From Candidatus Desulfosporosinus nitrosoreducens (GTDB lineage Bacteria > Bacillota > Desulfitobacteriia > Desulfitobacteriales > Desulfitobacteriaceae), in contig NZ_JAVHUW010000073.1 of assembly GCF_030954495.1 (NCBI RefSeq), positions 62,001 to 126,000 of the forward strand: a stretch of DNA of 64,000 nt. The letters run 5' to 3'. Shown here piece by piece: positions 52,253-61,932 of the stretch. The notes under the pieces were generated by a model. The model did not search any database and was not told the origin of the DNA. It saw nothing but the letters and a program-made list of their open reading frames with translations. The translations under genes were made by a program, and so were the position numbers. The first letter of the stretch is position 1; the number at the start of each line of letters is the position of its first letter.

Positions 52253-53243
52253 CTGTTTCTTCCCCTCCTTCCTTTACGATTTCCATAATTTGCACAGCAA
52301 GATGTTCTCCGTGCAGTCCGGGTATCGACTTGAATTTCATAAATTCCCCCACATAAATCGGAATCGGATCATTAACCAGCTGATTCAAGGGAATCACATC
52401 TCCCGGCGACAACTCCAAAAGATCTCGGACAAGGATCTCAGAGTGGCCTAACAAGGCAATCATGTCAACTTTGGCCCACTCAATCTTTTGCCGGATCGCT
52501 TTGACCTGTTCTGGAGAGGAAATCTTAGCCTGAGTGGAAAAGAGGAAAAAGGTACTCAATTTATCCACTATAGGCTCAAGCACAAGGTAGGGCATGCAAA
52601 TATTGATCATCCCCACAGAATCCCCAACTTTAATTTCCAAAGTAATCAGCACAATCATCTCATTGGGAGCCACAATTTGGGTAAACTGAGGATTTGTCTC
52701 CATAGAGACAAATTGCGGTTCAAGCTTGTAAACTTCCGACCAAGCTTCCTCCGAGATGAAAATCATCTGCTTTAAACGGTTTTCAATGATCGTCTTTTCG
52801 ATTTCGGTCAAATCCCGATTTTTTTCACCGCCTGGACCTTGACCCCCTAAAAGCCGGTCTACGACTGTAAAGGCCAAAGTCGGGCTCATTTCGATCAGGA
52901 CAGTTCCTTCCAAAGGGTTTAAAGCGTGCAGCCCTAACACCGTGGGATTGGGGAGAGAACGTATAAATTCATCATAAGTTATTTGCTCAATAGACAAGAC
53001 ACCGCATTCAACAACTGTGTGTAAGTTCCCCGAAAGATAGGTGGTCAACGAACGGCAATAATTTTCGTAAATGTTTTGGAGGGAGTGAATTTGATCCTTG
53101 GAAAACTTATTAGGGCGTTTAAAGTCATAGACCCGAATTCGCTTTTGAGTCTTGGTCGTTTTCATTTCTTCCACGTCAACTTGCCCATCGGATAAGGCAC
53201 TTAGCAAAGCATCAATTTCAGCTTGGGATAAAACGTCTCCCAT
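52245..53243 (-). CDS. fliM: Flagellar motor switch protein FliM (332 aa)
   Basis: Starts MGDVLSQAEIDALLSALSDG, the CheY-P binding helix; then the middle domain with YDFKRPNKFSKDQIHSLQNIYENYCRSL (core KRPNKFSKDQIHSLQ) and a C-terminal SpoA domain with LLELSPGDVIPLNQL. FliM forms the C-ring with FliG and FliY. Confidence 0.95.
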   Translation of the reverse strand: MGDVLSQAEIDALLSALSDGQVDVEEMKTTKTQKRIRVYDFKRPNKFSKDQIHSLQNIYENYCRSLTTYLSGNLHTVVECGVLSIEQITYDEFIRSLPNPTVLGLHALNPLEGTVLIEMSPTLAFTVVDRLLGGQGPGGEKNRDLTEIEKTIIENRLKQMIFISEEAWSEVYKLEPQFVSMETNPQFTQIVAPNEMIVLITLEIKVGDSVGMINICMPYLVLEPIVDKLSTFFLFSTQAKISSPEQVKAIRQKIEWAKVDMIALLGHSEILVRDLLELSPGDVIPLNQLVNDPIPIYVGEFMKFKSIPGLHGEHLAVQIMEIVKEGGEETDG

Positions 53244-53355
53244 AGAATCCCCCCTCTCAATCTCAATATTCCTAGTTCCGCGTCCGCAACAAGAAGCTGC
53301 CGCTTTGTTATTTTACGCCTGCCGGACGCAGACCGAATCACGGATTACAAAAACT

Positions 53356-53787
53356 TTATTGATAAACTAACGACACAAACAAGACGTCATCAATTTGGTT
53401 ATTAGCTACTTCATTGAGTTGTTTAATGAGTTCCTCCCTTAATTTTTCACGAGCTGCCGCGGTTTGGACATCGGCCAGAGATTTATTAGCCAATACGGTA
53501 TTGACACGATCCTTCAAAAAAGCGTCTTCATTCTTTAATTGAGTTTCCGCTTTAGCATCCGTCACTTCAACGGTAAGCGAAGTTTTGAGAAAGGCTCCTC
53601 CTTGCAAATTTACCGTAAACTCTCCCAGCGGCAGGAGCGGTCCGTCCTTTTGGGCAGCTGATGCGGCGGAAACCTTTGAACCTGTTGATTTGAAGAAAAA
53701 TTTCTGCACACCGACTGTTCCTCCCACGCCTATAGCTGTGCCTACAAGCAAAACCAGAATAGTAAAAATGAGTGATTTTTTATTCAT
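53356..53787 (-). CDS. fliL: Flagellar basal body-associated protein FliL (143 aa)
   Basis: Short cytoplasmic start MNKKS, one membrane segment IFTILVLLVGTAIGVGGTVGV, then an outside domain with LGEFTVNLQGGAFLKTSLTVEV and VLANKSLADVQTAAAREKL, the FliL pattern. It supports the stator. The ATG overlaps the flbD stop (ATGA), which decides the start. Confidence 0.88.
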   Translation of the reverse strand: MNKKSLIFTILVLLVGTAIGVGGTVGVQKFFFKSTGSKVSAASAAQKDGPLLPLGEFTVNLQGGAFLKTSLTVEVTDAKAETQLKNEDAFLKDRVNTVLANKSLADVQTAAAREKLREELIKQLNEVANNQIDDVLFVSLVYQ

Positions 53788-53996
53788 GAATCTGATCGCT
53801 CCTCCACTTTGCAAACCGGGCGACAACGTCGGCGAAACTCTGTAATCCGGTCTATGAGAATATCAATACCCTCGGACACGACATATTTGTTTCCATTAGT
53901 GAGGGTAATCACCGTATCCGGTGTCTCTTCCATTACTTCAATTAAATCCGGGTTGATGGCAAAACACTTGGCATTTAAACGAGTAACGTAAATCAT
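53784..53996 (-). CDS. flbD: FlbD-family small flagellar protein (70 aa)
   Basis: MIYVTRLNAKCFAINPDLIEVMEETPDTVITLTNGNKYVV is the full FlbD/SwrD pattern (core LNAKCFAINPDLIE). In Bacillus SwrD raises flagellar motor power. TTTAGGGGGC before ATG 53996 and a 10-bp gap after fliJ support this start. Confidence 0.9.
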   Translation of the reverse strand: MIYVTRLNAKCFAINPDLIEVMEETPDTVITLTNGNKYVVSEGIDILIDRITEFRRRCRPVCKVEERSDS

Positions 53997-54006
53997 AGTT
54001 CGCCCC

Positions 54007-54453
54007 CTAAAGTAGTCTTTGTTTACGCCAATAAAGCACTTGCCCGGTTTCATCCAAGATTTTTTGTTCTTTTCGAACTTCGGCAAGAAGAAAAGCCTTG
54101 AGTTGTTTCTCTTTAAGGCGGCGAAACTTCTCCGCCTCCTGGTGCGCTTTCAACAAGTTACTGCGGGCATCTTCCAAAACAAGTTCCTGTTGGATCTGCT
54201 TAGCCTCACATTCCCTCAGTTTCTTCTGCTGCTCCTGAGCAAACACCTGGCAGATTCCGAGATTTTCAGGACAACACCGGCCTGCATTACGTTGTTCCTC
54301 CTGAGCTGACAGCAATACCCTTCGCTGTTCCTCACTGGCCGACTTGCAGGCAAGCCAGCGTCTGATCTCGGCGGACAGTTCCTGCCGGGCCGTTTTCAAA
54401 GCCTGTTCAGCCAGGCGAAGACTTGTTTCTAAACGAAACTGAAATCGTGCCAC
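54007..54453 (-). CDS. fliJ: Flagellar export chaperone FliJ (148 aa)
   Basis: A coiled-coil protein (QFRLETSLRLAEQALKTARQEL ... EAEKFRRLKEKQLKAFL) just after fliI; FliJ is the central stalk that links the FliI ATPase to FlhA. The identification rests on position, length and coiled-coil character. Confidence 0.85.
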   Translation of the reverse strand: MARFQFRLETSLRLAEQALKTARQELSAEIRRWLACKSASEEQRRVLLSAQEEQRNAGRCCPENLGICQVFAQEQQKKLRECEAKQIQQELVLEDARSNLLKAHQEAEKFRRLKEKQLKAFLLAEVRKEQKILDETGQVLYWRKQRLL

Positions 54454-54508
54454 TCTACCACTCCCTAAAGGGCTTAAATAAGTTTAAAGCTTTGGCGGTG
54501 TATTTCTT

Positions 54509-55819
54509 TTAGGAGACATCTTGGATAATTTTCTGCATTTGCCAATACATGCCTTGGAAATCAGCTTTTTCGTCTACCCCTTGCCGGGTAAACTCCTGAA
54601 TCCGGTCCCTATGCGCAATAGCAGCATCAATCTTGGGATTGCTTCCCGCGACATAAGCACCTATATCAATCAAGTCTTTAGCCTCGCGATAGATCGCTAA
54701 ATGTTCTCGTATCTTACCGGCTAAGATCTTATGTTCAGAGGTAATGACGTCTGTCATGACCCGACTCACCGACTGTAAAATATCGATGGCCGGATATTCA
54801 TTTTGCATCGCCAATTCACGGGTCAAGACAATATGTCCATCAAGAATTCCCCGCACTGAGTCGGCAATCGGTTCATTGTGATCGTCTCCATCTACTAAAA
54901 CTGTGTAAATCCCTGTTATACTTCCGTTCTCAGACATCCCGGACCGTTCCAAGAGTTTCGGCAACAGCGCAAAGACTGAAGGAGGATAGCCGCGGGTCGC
55001 CGGAGGCTCCCCAACCGTCAAGCCAACTTCCCGCTGCGCCATCGCAAAACGGGTCACTGAATCCATCATCAAGAGAACATGCCGGCCCTGATCTCTAAAA
55101 TACTCGGCGACAGCCGTCGCCGTAAAAGCCGCTTTCAGCCGTACTAAAGCCGGCTGATCCGATGTAGCCACCACAATCACCGAACGGGCTAAGCCCTCAG
55201 GGCCAAGATCTTTCTCGATAAAATCACGCAGCTCCCGCCCCCGTTCTCCGACCAGACAAATGACATTAACGTCGGCAACGGTGTTTCTGGCCATCATGCC
55301 AAGCAAGGTACTTTTACCTACTCCGGACCCGGCAAAGATCCCCATTCTCTGGCCGCGGCCAATCGTAATTAAGCCATCGATAGACCTCACTCCGACCCCC
55401 AACACCTCGCGAATCCGGGGACGCGTTAAAGCATTCGGAGGAGATTTTTGCAAAGGATAGGCAGCTTCTGTGCTAAGAGGCCGCTGATCCAAGGGATGGC
55501 CCAAGCCATCGAGAATTCTTCCCAACAATTCCGGCCCCACCGCAACCGTCAGTTTCTGAGCTTGGGGAAGTACCCGGTCTCCGGGCGCTATCCCTTCCAA
55601 CTCCCCTAAGGGCATCAGCAAGGTGGCGGAATCTCGGAATCCGACCACTTCAGCCGGTATCTCCCCGGCAGTGCGCGTTACAATATGACAATACTCTCCA
55701 ACACTGGCTCTCGGTCCGGCGGCTTCAATCATCAAACCTATAATTTTCGAGACACGCCCCTGAGAAGCAATCGGTTCAGTTTGTTCCACTGTCTGAGCCA
55801 ACGAATTCCATACTCCCAT
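54509..55819 (-). CDS. fliI: Flagellar export ATPase FliI (436 aa)
   Basis: F1-ATPase-like: Walker A GIFAGSGVGKSTLLGMMARN near residue 162, GERGRELRDFIE, Walker B VLLMMDSVTRFAMAQRE near residue 243 and TRGYPPSVFALLPKLLERSG. Drives export with FliH and FliJ. ATG 55819 lies inside the end of fliH (44-bp overlap). Confidence 0.95.
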   Translation of the reverse strand: MGVWNSLAQTVEQTEPIASQGRVSKIIGLMIEAAGPRASVGEYCHIVTRTAGEIPAEVVGFRDSATLLMPLGELEGIAPGDRVLPQAQKLTVAVGPELLGRILDGLGHPLDQRPLSTEAAYPLQKSPPNALTRPRIREVLGVGVRSIDGLITIGRGQRMGIFAGSGVGKSTLLGMMARNTVADVNVICLVGERGRELRDFIEKDLGPEGLARSVIVVATSDQPALVRLKAAFTATAVAEYFRDQGRHVLLMMDSVTRFAMAQREVGLTVGEPPATRGYPPSVFALLPKLLERSGMSENGSITGIYTVLVDGDDHNEPIADSVRGILDGHIVLTRELAMQNEYPAIDILQSVSRVMTDVITSEHKILAGKIREHLAIYREAKDLIDIGAYVAGSNPKIDAAIAHRDRIQEFTRQGVDEKADFQGMYWQMQKIIQDVS

Positions 55820-56618
55820 GTTCGAGCTCCTCTCGTAAGGCGTTTTCCAGTTTATTCAACTGAGCTTCTACCCGGGCATCGAAAATACCTTCCTGACACT
55901 CTAAATAACAATCTCCGGAACTCAGAGATTCATCAATCACTCCCGGACAGGGAAAATGATCGTCTTCTAATAAATAGGCGTCCCCCGGAGACACATGAAG
56001 CCTCCAGCCCTGACGTTCCTGGGGCAGCAAGGTCAGAGAGCGAATAATATTCATTAAACGCTGAGGTTCCAGGGTCAAGGTCGAACGTATTATACGCTCG
56101 GCAATCTTAAGCGCTAAGTGCAGCAGCTCCGCATCTACCTTAGCGTATTCTTCCTGAACCGCCCTCTGCGCCAACTGAAAAAGCTGGTTTGCGCGCTGTG
56201 TTTGTCTTTTTCCTTCCGCTTCTCCAGCCTCCAGACCAATCTTATATCCTTCGGCTTGCGCAGCCGGGTAGATCTCAGTTTGAGCAGTTCGGGCCGCCTC
56301 CTCCCGGAGACGATCCGCTTCCTCCCGGGCTTGGGCAAGAGCCTGGCGTGCCTCCTCTTGAGCCTTTGCCAGGATTTCCTGGGCAGCTGCCTGAGCCTCA
56401 GCCAAGATTTTTTCGGCCTTTTCTTGAGTCTCGCTGATCGAGGGCAGCGGCTCGACCCATTCCGGAGGATCTGCAGGGATGGGTACACTTTCCGCCACGG
56501 TTAAAACGGAGAGATACTCTTCTAAACGTTGAAAGCCTTCGTTGCACTCTACCAGGCGCGGAGCAGATACCTCGACATCTTGACGTTTAACGACTCTGCC
56601 GTTAATAGATAATTTCAT
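55776..56618 (-). CDS. fliH: Flagellar export regulator FliH (280 aa)
   Basis: Long Ala/Glu/Arg-rich coiled coil (AEKILAEAQAAAQEILAKAQEEARQAL region, residues about 84-150) and a C-terminal domain with LHLALKIAERIIRSTLTLEP, typical of FliH. FliH holds and restrains FliI. ATG 56618 chosen because AGGGGGGG stands just before it; it overlaps fliG by 17 bp. Confidence 0.88.
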   Translation of the reverse strand: MKLSINGRVVKRQDVEVSAPRLVECNEGFQRLEEYLSVLTVAESVPIPADPPEWVEPLPSISETQEKAEKILAEAQAAAQEILAKAQEEARQALAQAREEADRLREEAARTAQTEIYPAAQAEGYKIGLEAGEAEGKRQTQRANQLFQLAQRAVQEEYAKVDAELLHLALKIAERIIRSTLTLEPQRLMNIIRSLTLLPQERQGWRLHVSPGDAYLLEDDHFPCPGVIDESLSSGDCYLECQEGIFDARVEAQLNKLENALREELEHGSMEFVGSDSGTN

Positions 56619-57606
56619 CACTACCCCCCCTGGAGACAACGATCGCTCCGCTCTCTTCGAGCTTGCGAATTACTTTAACAATTCGTTGCTGAGCTTCTTC
56701 GACATCGCGCAAACGCACAGGTCCCATAAATTCCATATCGTCTTTGAGCATCTGAGAAGCTCGGGACGACATATTGGCCATAATTTTCTGCGCAACTTCG
56801 GGATTGCTTCCTTTCAAGGCCAAACCCAGATCCTTCGTCTCTACTTCGCGCAAGACCAACTGAATCCCTCGGTCATCCAGCATAATAATATCCTCGAAGA
56901 CAAACATCTGACGTTTGATCTGTTCCGCCAAATCCGGATCATCCATTTCCAAGGAATCCATGACAACTTTGACCGTTCCGGGATCTGTACGGTTCAAGAC
57001 ATCCACAATACTTTGAATTCCGCCGGAAGATGTATAATCCGTCGGAGCAAGACTGGAGATCTTGCGTTCCAAAACTTTTTCGATTTCCTTAAGCACTTCC
57101 GGACTCGTTCGTCCCATTGTGGCTATGCGCTTGGCGACGTCCGCCTGTCGCTCCGGAGGGAGGCTGGCCAGCAGCGTCGCCCCTTTGTCCGGCGGAAGGT
57201 GGGTCATAATCAGAGCGATGGTCTGAGGATGTTCTCCCTGGATAAAGGAAAAAAGCTGTTTGGGGTCCGTTCTGCGCACAAGGTCAAAGGGACGCATTTT
57301 TAAAGAAGAGGATAAACGGCTGATGATCTCAAAGGCCCGGGTTTCTCCTAAAGCCCGCTCCAGAACTTCCCGTGCATAATCAATTCCACCTTGAGAGATA
57401 TAGTCATTGGCAATGCACATTTGATGAAACTCTTCAATCACATAATCTCGCTGCTCCGGCGATATTTTGCGGACATTAGCCATCTCCAGGGTTAATTGTT
57501 CAATTTCCGTCTCCCCAAGATGTTTGACCACCTGTGCCGAATTTTCCGGGCCTAAAACAATCATGAGAATGGCCGCCTTTTGGATGCCCGTTAAAGCCTG
57601 TGTCAT
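56602..57606 (-). CDS. fliG: Flagellar motor switch protein FliG (334 aa)
   Basis: FliG N-terminal ALTGIQKAAILMIVLGPENSAQVVKHL, middle EHPQTIALIMTHLPPDKGATLLASLP and C-terminal motor domain FVFEDIIMLDDRGIQLVLREVETKDL (core DRGIQLVLREVETKDL) with charged residues that face MotA. Stop codon of fliF directly precedes the ATG. Confidence 0.95.
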   Translation of the reverse strand: MTQALTGIQKAAILMIVLGPENSAQVVKHLGETEIEQLTLEMANVRKISPEQRDYVIEEFHQMCIANDYISQGGIDYAREVLERALGETRAFEIISRLSSSLKMRPFDLVRRTDPKQLFSFIQGEHPQTIALIMTHLPPDKGATLLASLPPERQADVAKRIATMGRTSPEVLKEIEKVLERKISSLAPTDYTSSGGIQSIVDVLNRTDPGTVKVVMDSLEMDDPDLAEQIKRQMFVFEDIIMLDDRGIQLVLREVETKDLGLALKGSNPEVAQKIMANMSSRASQMLKDDMEFMGPVRLRDVEEAQQRIVKVIRKLEESGAIVVSRGGSDEIIY

Positions 57607-59208
57607 TTAACTCTCCTCCGATAGCCATGTCTTCATGAGGCGAGCGACCTCATCTGGATTATTGCGTGTATAAAGTTCAACCGATTCCTTCGTCTTTTGC
57701 CTCTCGATGTCCTCGGCTGTTTTGGCGTTTTTAGTGGCCAGGCTCACTCTGGCCTCCTCTTCAGCCGCTTCTTGCTCGGCTAATAACAACTCGGCGGTTG
57801 TCAAAGGAACGGGTTGGGAATTCTCCAGCCCCAAAAGCTTTTCAGCCCGAGCCTTCTTGGCTCGATTGCGCAGGTAAATCAGGAAAAATACCAATCCCAG
57901 AAAGACAGCGGCCCCTATCTCAGCATAAGTCACTAACTGCTGACGTTTTTGGGCATTGTCCATCGCCAGTCTTTCTTGCTCTAAGTCCGTCTTATTAAAA
58001 GGTATGGCGGCAACTTGAATTTGGTCTCCGCGCGTGGAGTCTACTCCGGCGGCGGAGGCTACAATCGTTTTAATCTGATCAAGCTGAGCTTGGGTGATAC
58101 TATCTGAATCAGCCATGACCGACACGGAAAGGCGTTTGACCGCTCCCGGACTGACCACTTGCTCCTCTTGAGTCGTGTCTACTTGATAATTTTTGGTTTC
58201 GGTACTTTTAGTCGAGGTTGAATTTCCTCCCGTGCTCCCGGTAACATAAGTAGGCACGGAATTTGTGCTGGTACCGGGTACCCCTCCCGGCGCCGTTCCG
58301 GTGCTATTGGTCGTACTTTCATTAGTGCTCTGTTCACTGACAACAGCACCCGGGCCATTAACCTGCTTGGTACGTTTTATCTGATCGAAATCCAAAGCGG
58401 CGCTGATTCGAACCACAGTTGTGCCCGAACCAAACACTCGATCCAGCATGCTTTGCACTGATTTACGAGTATCCTCTTCCACCGTTTGCTGCAGTTGATA
58501 CTGAGTCCCTGTCAAACGTTGAGAATCCCCATTTTTCCCCAATACATCCGAGAGGACGTTTCCATTCGTATCCACAATAGTTACATTCTCCGGTTGCAGT
58601 CCTTCGACAGAACCCGCTAAAAGATTAGCGACTGCCCGAACTTGGTCATCTTGTAATTTCGTACCTGGAACAAGCTTCAAGGTAACCGCTGCCGTTGCCG
58701 CTTTCTGACTATCCACAAAGAGAGAAGGGTCCGGCATAACGATGTGAACCCGCGCATCTTGCACTCCATTTAGGGTCTTCAAAGTATTTTCTAGTTCATT
58801 CTGCAATCCGAGAACATAACGCAATTTTCGATCCGCATCCGTTTCACCGAGATGCACAGTATCTAAACTATCAAAACTAAACTTGCTTTCCTGAGGGAGT
58901 CCGGCGCTGGCCAGCTCCAAACGCAGATCGGCCGCCGACTGCTGGGGAACCATAATCGTTGAACCATTGTCAGCCAGCTTATAGTCCGCCTTTAAGTCTT
59001 TGAGTTTGGCCACAATTGCCCCGGCATCGGAATCACTCAGCTTCGTAAAAATAGCCACATATTGGGGAGTACTGGCCCAAGCAATCAAAAAAAATAGTAC
59101 TCCGGCAACGACGAGAGGAGCAACTACGGTAATTATTTTTTGTGGGCTAGAAAGCTTTGACCAAAAATTTCTGATAGAATTTCTTATTCCAGCCCAAGAA
59201 AAATCCAT
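57607..59208 (-). CDS. fliF: Flagellar MS-ring protein FliF (533 aa)
   Basis: Two membrane segments near the ends (IITVVAPLVVAGVLFFLIAWA and YAEIGAAVFLGLVFFLIYLR), ring-building motifs SFDSLDTVHLGETDADRKLRYVLGLQNELENTLKTLNGVQDARVHIVMP (core VQDARVHIVMPDPSLF), and a Ser/Thr/Gly-rich insert near residue 300. Forms the MS ring, the base of the motor. Confidence 0.95.
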   Translation of the reverse strand: MDFSWAGIRNSIRNFWSKLSSPQKIITVVAPLVVAGVLFFLIAWASTPQYVAIFTKLSDSDAGAIVAKLKDLKADYKLADNGSTIMVPQQSAADLRLELASAGLPQESKFSFDSLDTVHLGETDADRKLRYVLGLQNELENTLKTLNGVQDARVHIVMPDPSLFVDSQKAATAAVTLKLVPGTKLQDDQVRAVANLLAGSVEGLQPENVTIVDTNGNVLSDVLGKNGDSQRLTGTQYQLQQTVEEDTRKSVQSMLDRVFGSGTTVVRISAALDFDQIKRTKQVNGPGAVVSEQSTNESTTNSTGTAPGGVPGTSTNSVPTYVTGSTGGNSTSTKSTETKNYQVDTTQEEQVVSPGAVKRLSVSVMADSDSITQAQLDQIKTIVASAAGVDSTRGDQIQVAAIPFNKTDLEQERLAMDNAQKRQQLVTYAEIGAAVFLGLVFFLIYLRNRAKKARAEKLLGLENSQPVPLTTAELLLAEQEAAEEEARVSLATKNAKTAEDIERQKTKESVELYTRNNPDEVARLMKTWLSEES

Positions 59209-59337
59209 TTTTTGCCCCTCCTCTTGATTATCATCTTAAACCAATCCTGTCTTCATTAAATAAGGACTTACCCGAATAAACAGACTCAATGCCCCCTAAA
59301 AACAGCCGCAAGCCGCGTATTCTCTATTAGATCCCCA

Positions 59338-59673
59338 CTACAATTGCATGCGCATGATTTGATTGTAGGCGTCAATTACTTTATCGCGTACGGAAACCGT
59401 CATAGACAAAGACAAGTTGGCTTTTTGCAAGGCTACCATGACAGAGGACAAATCCTGAACCTGACCTGTTGCCAGCTGAAGACTTGCCGTATCAGCTTTC
59501 GTCTGTAAATCATTAACCTGACTTAAGGCATCTTGAAGAAACTTAGAAAAATCAGCCCCTGCTTGCTGCGTCCCTCCTCCGCTGCTTGCGGCGGGTGTGC
59601 TTTCAAGATTTGCGGGAGTGAGCGGACTAAGGGCACTCAAAGGAACAATGGGAACTATCGGCTGTATACTCAT
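59338..59673 (-). CDS. fliE: Flagellar hook-basal body complex protein FliE (111 aa)
   Basis: C-terminal DFSKFLQDALSQVNDLQTKADTASLQLATGQVQDLSSVMVALQKANLSLSMTVSVRDKVIDAYNQIMRMQL-type helices (core VQDLSSVMVALQKANLSLSM) are diagnostic of FliE, the adapter between MS ring and rod. Follows flgC by 6 bp; 129 bp to fliF. Confidence 0.93.
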   Translation of the reverse strand: MSIQPIVPIVPLSALSPLTPANLESTPAASSGGGTQQAGADFSKFLQDALSQVNDLQTKADTASLQLATGQVQDLSSVMVALQKANLSLSMTVSVRDKVIDAYNQIMRMQL

Positions 59674-59679
59674 TTACCT

Positions 59680-60174
59680 TTACCCCTTTCCAATCTCAAG
59701 CGCTTTGGCTGCCATTGATTTGCTGGCATTCAACGCTGTGACATTCGCCTCGTAGGCTCTCGACGCCGAAATCATGTCAACCATTTCCGTAACCATATTG
59801 ACATTCGGCTGGCGAACATACCCAACGGGCAAACCTTGTTCCGCAACTTTCACCGCATCCGGGGAATCCGGGTTATATTCCAGCCGAAAGGGATCTTGAA
59901 CATCGTTCTGAATACTGGCCACCTGCACCCCGTTGCCAGGTCCGTTTTGCCCCAGTACCTGACCGAGAACGCCCGCAAAGGAGGTTGTCGCTGAGGCGGG
60001 GCGCGGCACAAAAACGGAGATTTGCCGGCTGTAGGGAATCTGGTTGCCCGCCGGAGTCAGCTGCCCGGTGCGGGTTGTGTTAATATTGGCGATGTTATTC
60101 GATATCAGATCCATCCGCAGCCGTTGAGCCGTTAACCCTGAAGCGCTGGCATCAATGGAATCAAATAAACTCAT
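59680..60174 (-). CDS. flgC: Flagellar basal-body rod protein FlgC (164 aa)
   Basis: SLFDSIDASASGLTAQRLRMDLISNNIANINTTRT (core QRLRMDLISNNIANINTTRT), GYVRQPNVNMVTEMVDMISASRAYEANVTALNASKSMA (core PNVNMVTEMVDMISASRAYE). Proximal rod protein. ATG 60174 overlaps the cheB stop by 4 bp, which supports it over a start 24 bases earlier. Normally follows flgB; here it follows cheB. Confidence 0.93.
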   Translation of the reverse strand: MSLFDSIDASASGLTAQRLRMDLISNNIANINTTRTGQLTPAGNQIPYSRQISVFVPRPASATTSFAGVLGQVLGQNGPGNGVQVASIQNDVQDPFRLEYNPDSPDAVKVAEQGLPVGYVRQPNVNMVTEMVDMISASRAYEANVTALNASKSMAAKALEIGKG

Positions 60175-61391
60175 AGGTTCCCCCTCCTCATCACACACTC
60201 AACAATTGCCTTGCCAATGTCCCCCAGAGGCACAATCCTGTCAGCCAGACCGGCTTCCACAACAGATCTCGGCATTCCATAAACGACACAAGTCTCTTCC
60301 GACTCCGCTATGGCAAACCCGTCGGCGGCTTTAAGTTCCTTCATGCCCTTCGTACCGTCACTCCCCATTCCCGTCATTACAACTCCAAGAGTACCTTTCC
60401 CAACTTCCTTCGCCAAAGAAAGAAACATCACGTCAACCGACGGGTGATAGAGAGTGGGTATGGGAGCTTCTTCGCCAATGGCTAAGGTCAGCTGACCGGA
60501 TTTGCGCACGACTTGAAGCTGTTTACCTGCCGGAGCAACATACACAGTCCCCGGCTTCAGCGCCTCACCGTGGATTCCTTCCCGCACATTCAGAGCGCAT
60601 AGCCCATTTAAGCGCTGGGCAAGGGGAGCTGTAAAGCCGGGAGGCATATGCTGCGCTACTAATACGGGAACCGGAAAATTAACAGGCAGGGCCGGCAGCA
60701 CCGCTTGAAGTGCGGAAGGTCCGCCTGTAGACGTACCGATAGCTACAACTTGTATCGGATACTTAGGGAAGGAGCTTTTCCCGGAACCCGAAAGACGCTG
60801 AGACTGTGGCGCCGCCGTATTTGTTGGCGGACTCGCAGAACTCCCTGCAGGCACGCTTGCAGGGGTGCTGCCGGAAATGTTTCCGGGAGTACCCGGGATC
60901 GTCCCTTTGCTTCCTCCGGATGGCGTTCCGGTTCCTAAGGACGACTTAATTCCTTGACGTCCTAAACGCTCCGGATTCACACCGGCCGCAGCTTTTACTT
61001 TTTCCACTAAATCGCGGGAGAGCGCCTGTAGATCAGCCCCCGGGCTTCCCGAAGGCTTAGCCACAACATCAAACGCTCCCAGATCAAGAGCCTTCAATGT
61101 TGCTTGTGCCCCTTCCGTCGTCACGGCGCTCAAAATAATGACGGGTGTCGGCTGCCAGCGCATAATCTCATCTAAAGCCTGAAGTCCATCCATCACTGGC
61201 ATCTCGACATCCATCGTCACTACCTGGGGGCGAAGGGCCTGAAGTTTCAGAATCCCTTCCCGCCCATCCCGGGCCGTGTCTAAGACTTTAATATCCGGAT
61301 TTTGATTAAGTATTTTTTGAAGAGTCAAACGCATAAACGGAGAGTCATCGACTATCAAAACTCCTAGCGGAGTTTTATTTGCTGCGCTCAT
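60171..61391 (-). CDS. cheB: Chemotaxis methylesterase CheB (406 aa)
   Basis: Receiver domain (VLIVDDSPFMRLTLQKIL; phospho-Asp in TMDVEMPVMDG), a Ser/Pro/Gly-rich linker of about 65 residues, and the methylesterase domain with the catalytic triad in AIGTSTGGPSALQ (Ser), VLVAQHMPPGFT (His) and MTGMGSDGTKGMKEL (Asp). Removes methyl groups from chemoreceptors after phosphorylation by CheA. Confidence 0.95.
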   Translation of the reverse strand: MSAANKTPLGVLIVDDSPFMRLTLQKILNQNPDIKVLDTARDGREGILKLQALRPQVVTMDVEMPVMDGLQALDEIMRWQPTPVIILSAVTTEGAQATLKALDLGAFDVVAKPSGSPGADLQALSRDLVEKVKAAAGVNPERLGRQGIKSSLGTGTPSGGSKGTIPGTPGNISGSTPASVPAGSSASPPTNTAAPQSQRLSGSGKSSFPKYPIQVVAIGTSTGGPSALQAVLPALPVNFPVPVLVAQHMPPGFTAPLAQRLNGLCALNVREGIHGEALKPGTVYVAPAGKQLQVVRKSGQLTLAIGEEAPIPTLYHPSVDVMFLSLAKEVGKGTLGVVMTGMGSDGTKGMKELKAADGFAIAESEETCVVYGMPRSVVEAGLADRIVPLGDIGKAIVECVMRRGNL

Positions 61392-61394
61392 AGT

Positions 61395-61820
61395 TTAGCT
61401 CTCACCCATGATATGTTCTAATTCTAAAAGAATCAACAACCTGTCCCCAATTTTTCCCACTCCACGTATGAATTGCGAATCCATACCTAAAGCTACCGGC
61501 GGCGGCGGCTCAATGGCTTCGCTGTCCAAACGCAGCACTTCCGTGACACCGTCCACTCGAATGCCAAAAACCTTTGCCTCAACCTGCAGTACGATGATCC
61601 GGCTGAGATCTGTCTCTTCAACCCGGTCCATGCCAAAGCGGTTGCGTAAACTAACTACAGGAATAACGTTCCCCCGCAAATTAATGACTCCTTCAACATA
61701 ACTGGGCGCTTTCGGCACTCTGGTTATGGGTGGAATGCGGATAATTTCCTGAACGAGCATAATATTAACCCCAAACTCTTCCGACCCCAGGCTAAAGGTT
61801 ACCAATTGTTCTTCCGCCAT
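61395..61820 (-). CDS. cheW: Chemotaxis coupling protein CheW (141 aa)
   Basis: VTFSLGSEEFGVNIMLVQEIIR at the start (core LGSEEFGVNIMLVQEI), ITRVPKAPSYVEGVINLRGNVIPVVSLRNRFG (core YVEGVINLRGNVIPV). Couples receptors to CheA, encoded upstream. ATG 61820 with GGGAGG before it; cheB follows after 3 bp. Confidence 0.95.
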   Translation of the reverse strand: MAEEQLVTFSLGSEEFGVNIMLVQEIIRIPPITRVPKAPSYVEGVINLRGNVIPVVSLRNRFGMDRVEETDLSRIIVLQVEAKVFGIRVDGVTEVLRLDSEAIEPPPPVALGMDSQFIRGVGKIGDRLLILLELEHIMGES

Positions 61821-61932
61821 ATTAAATCCTCCCTATTTTCGAAGTTTGTTGTTTAAAGTATGAGAACTTTTTAATTTATAAGTTAAAGTATAAATTTAAG
61901 GCTTTCGCTGTTCATAAATCAGATAACTAAGA

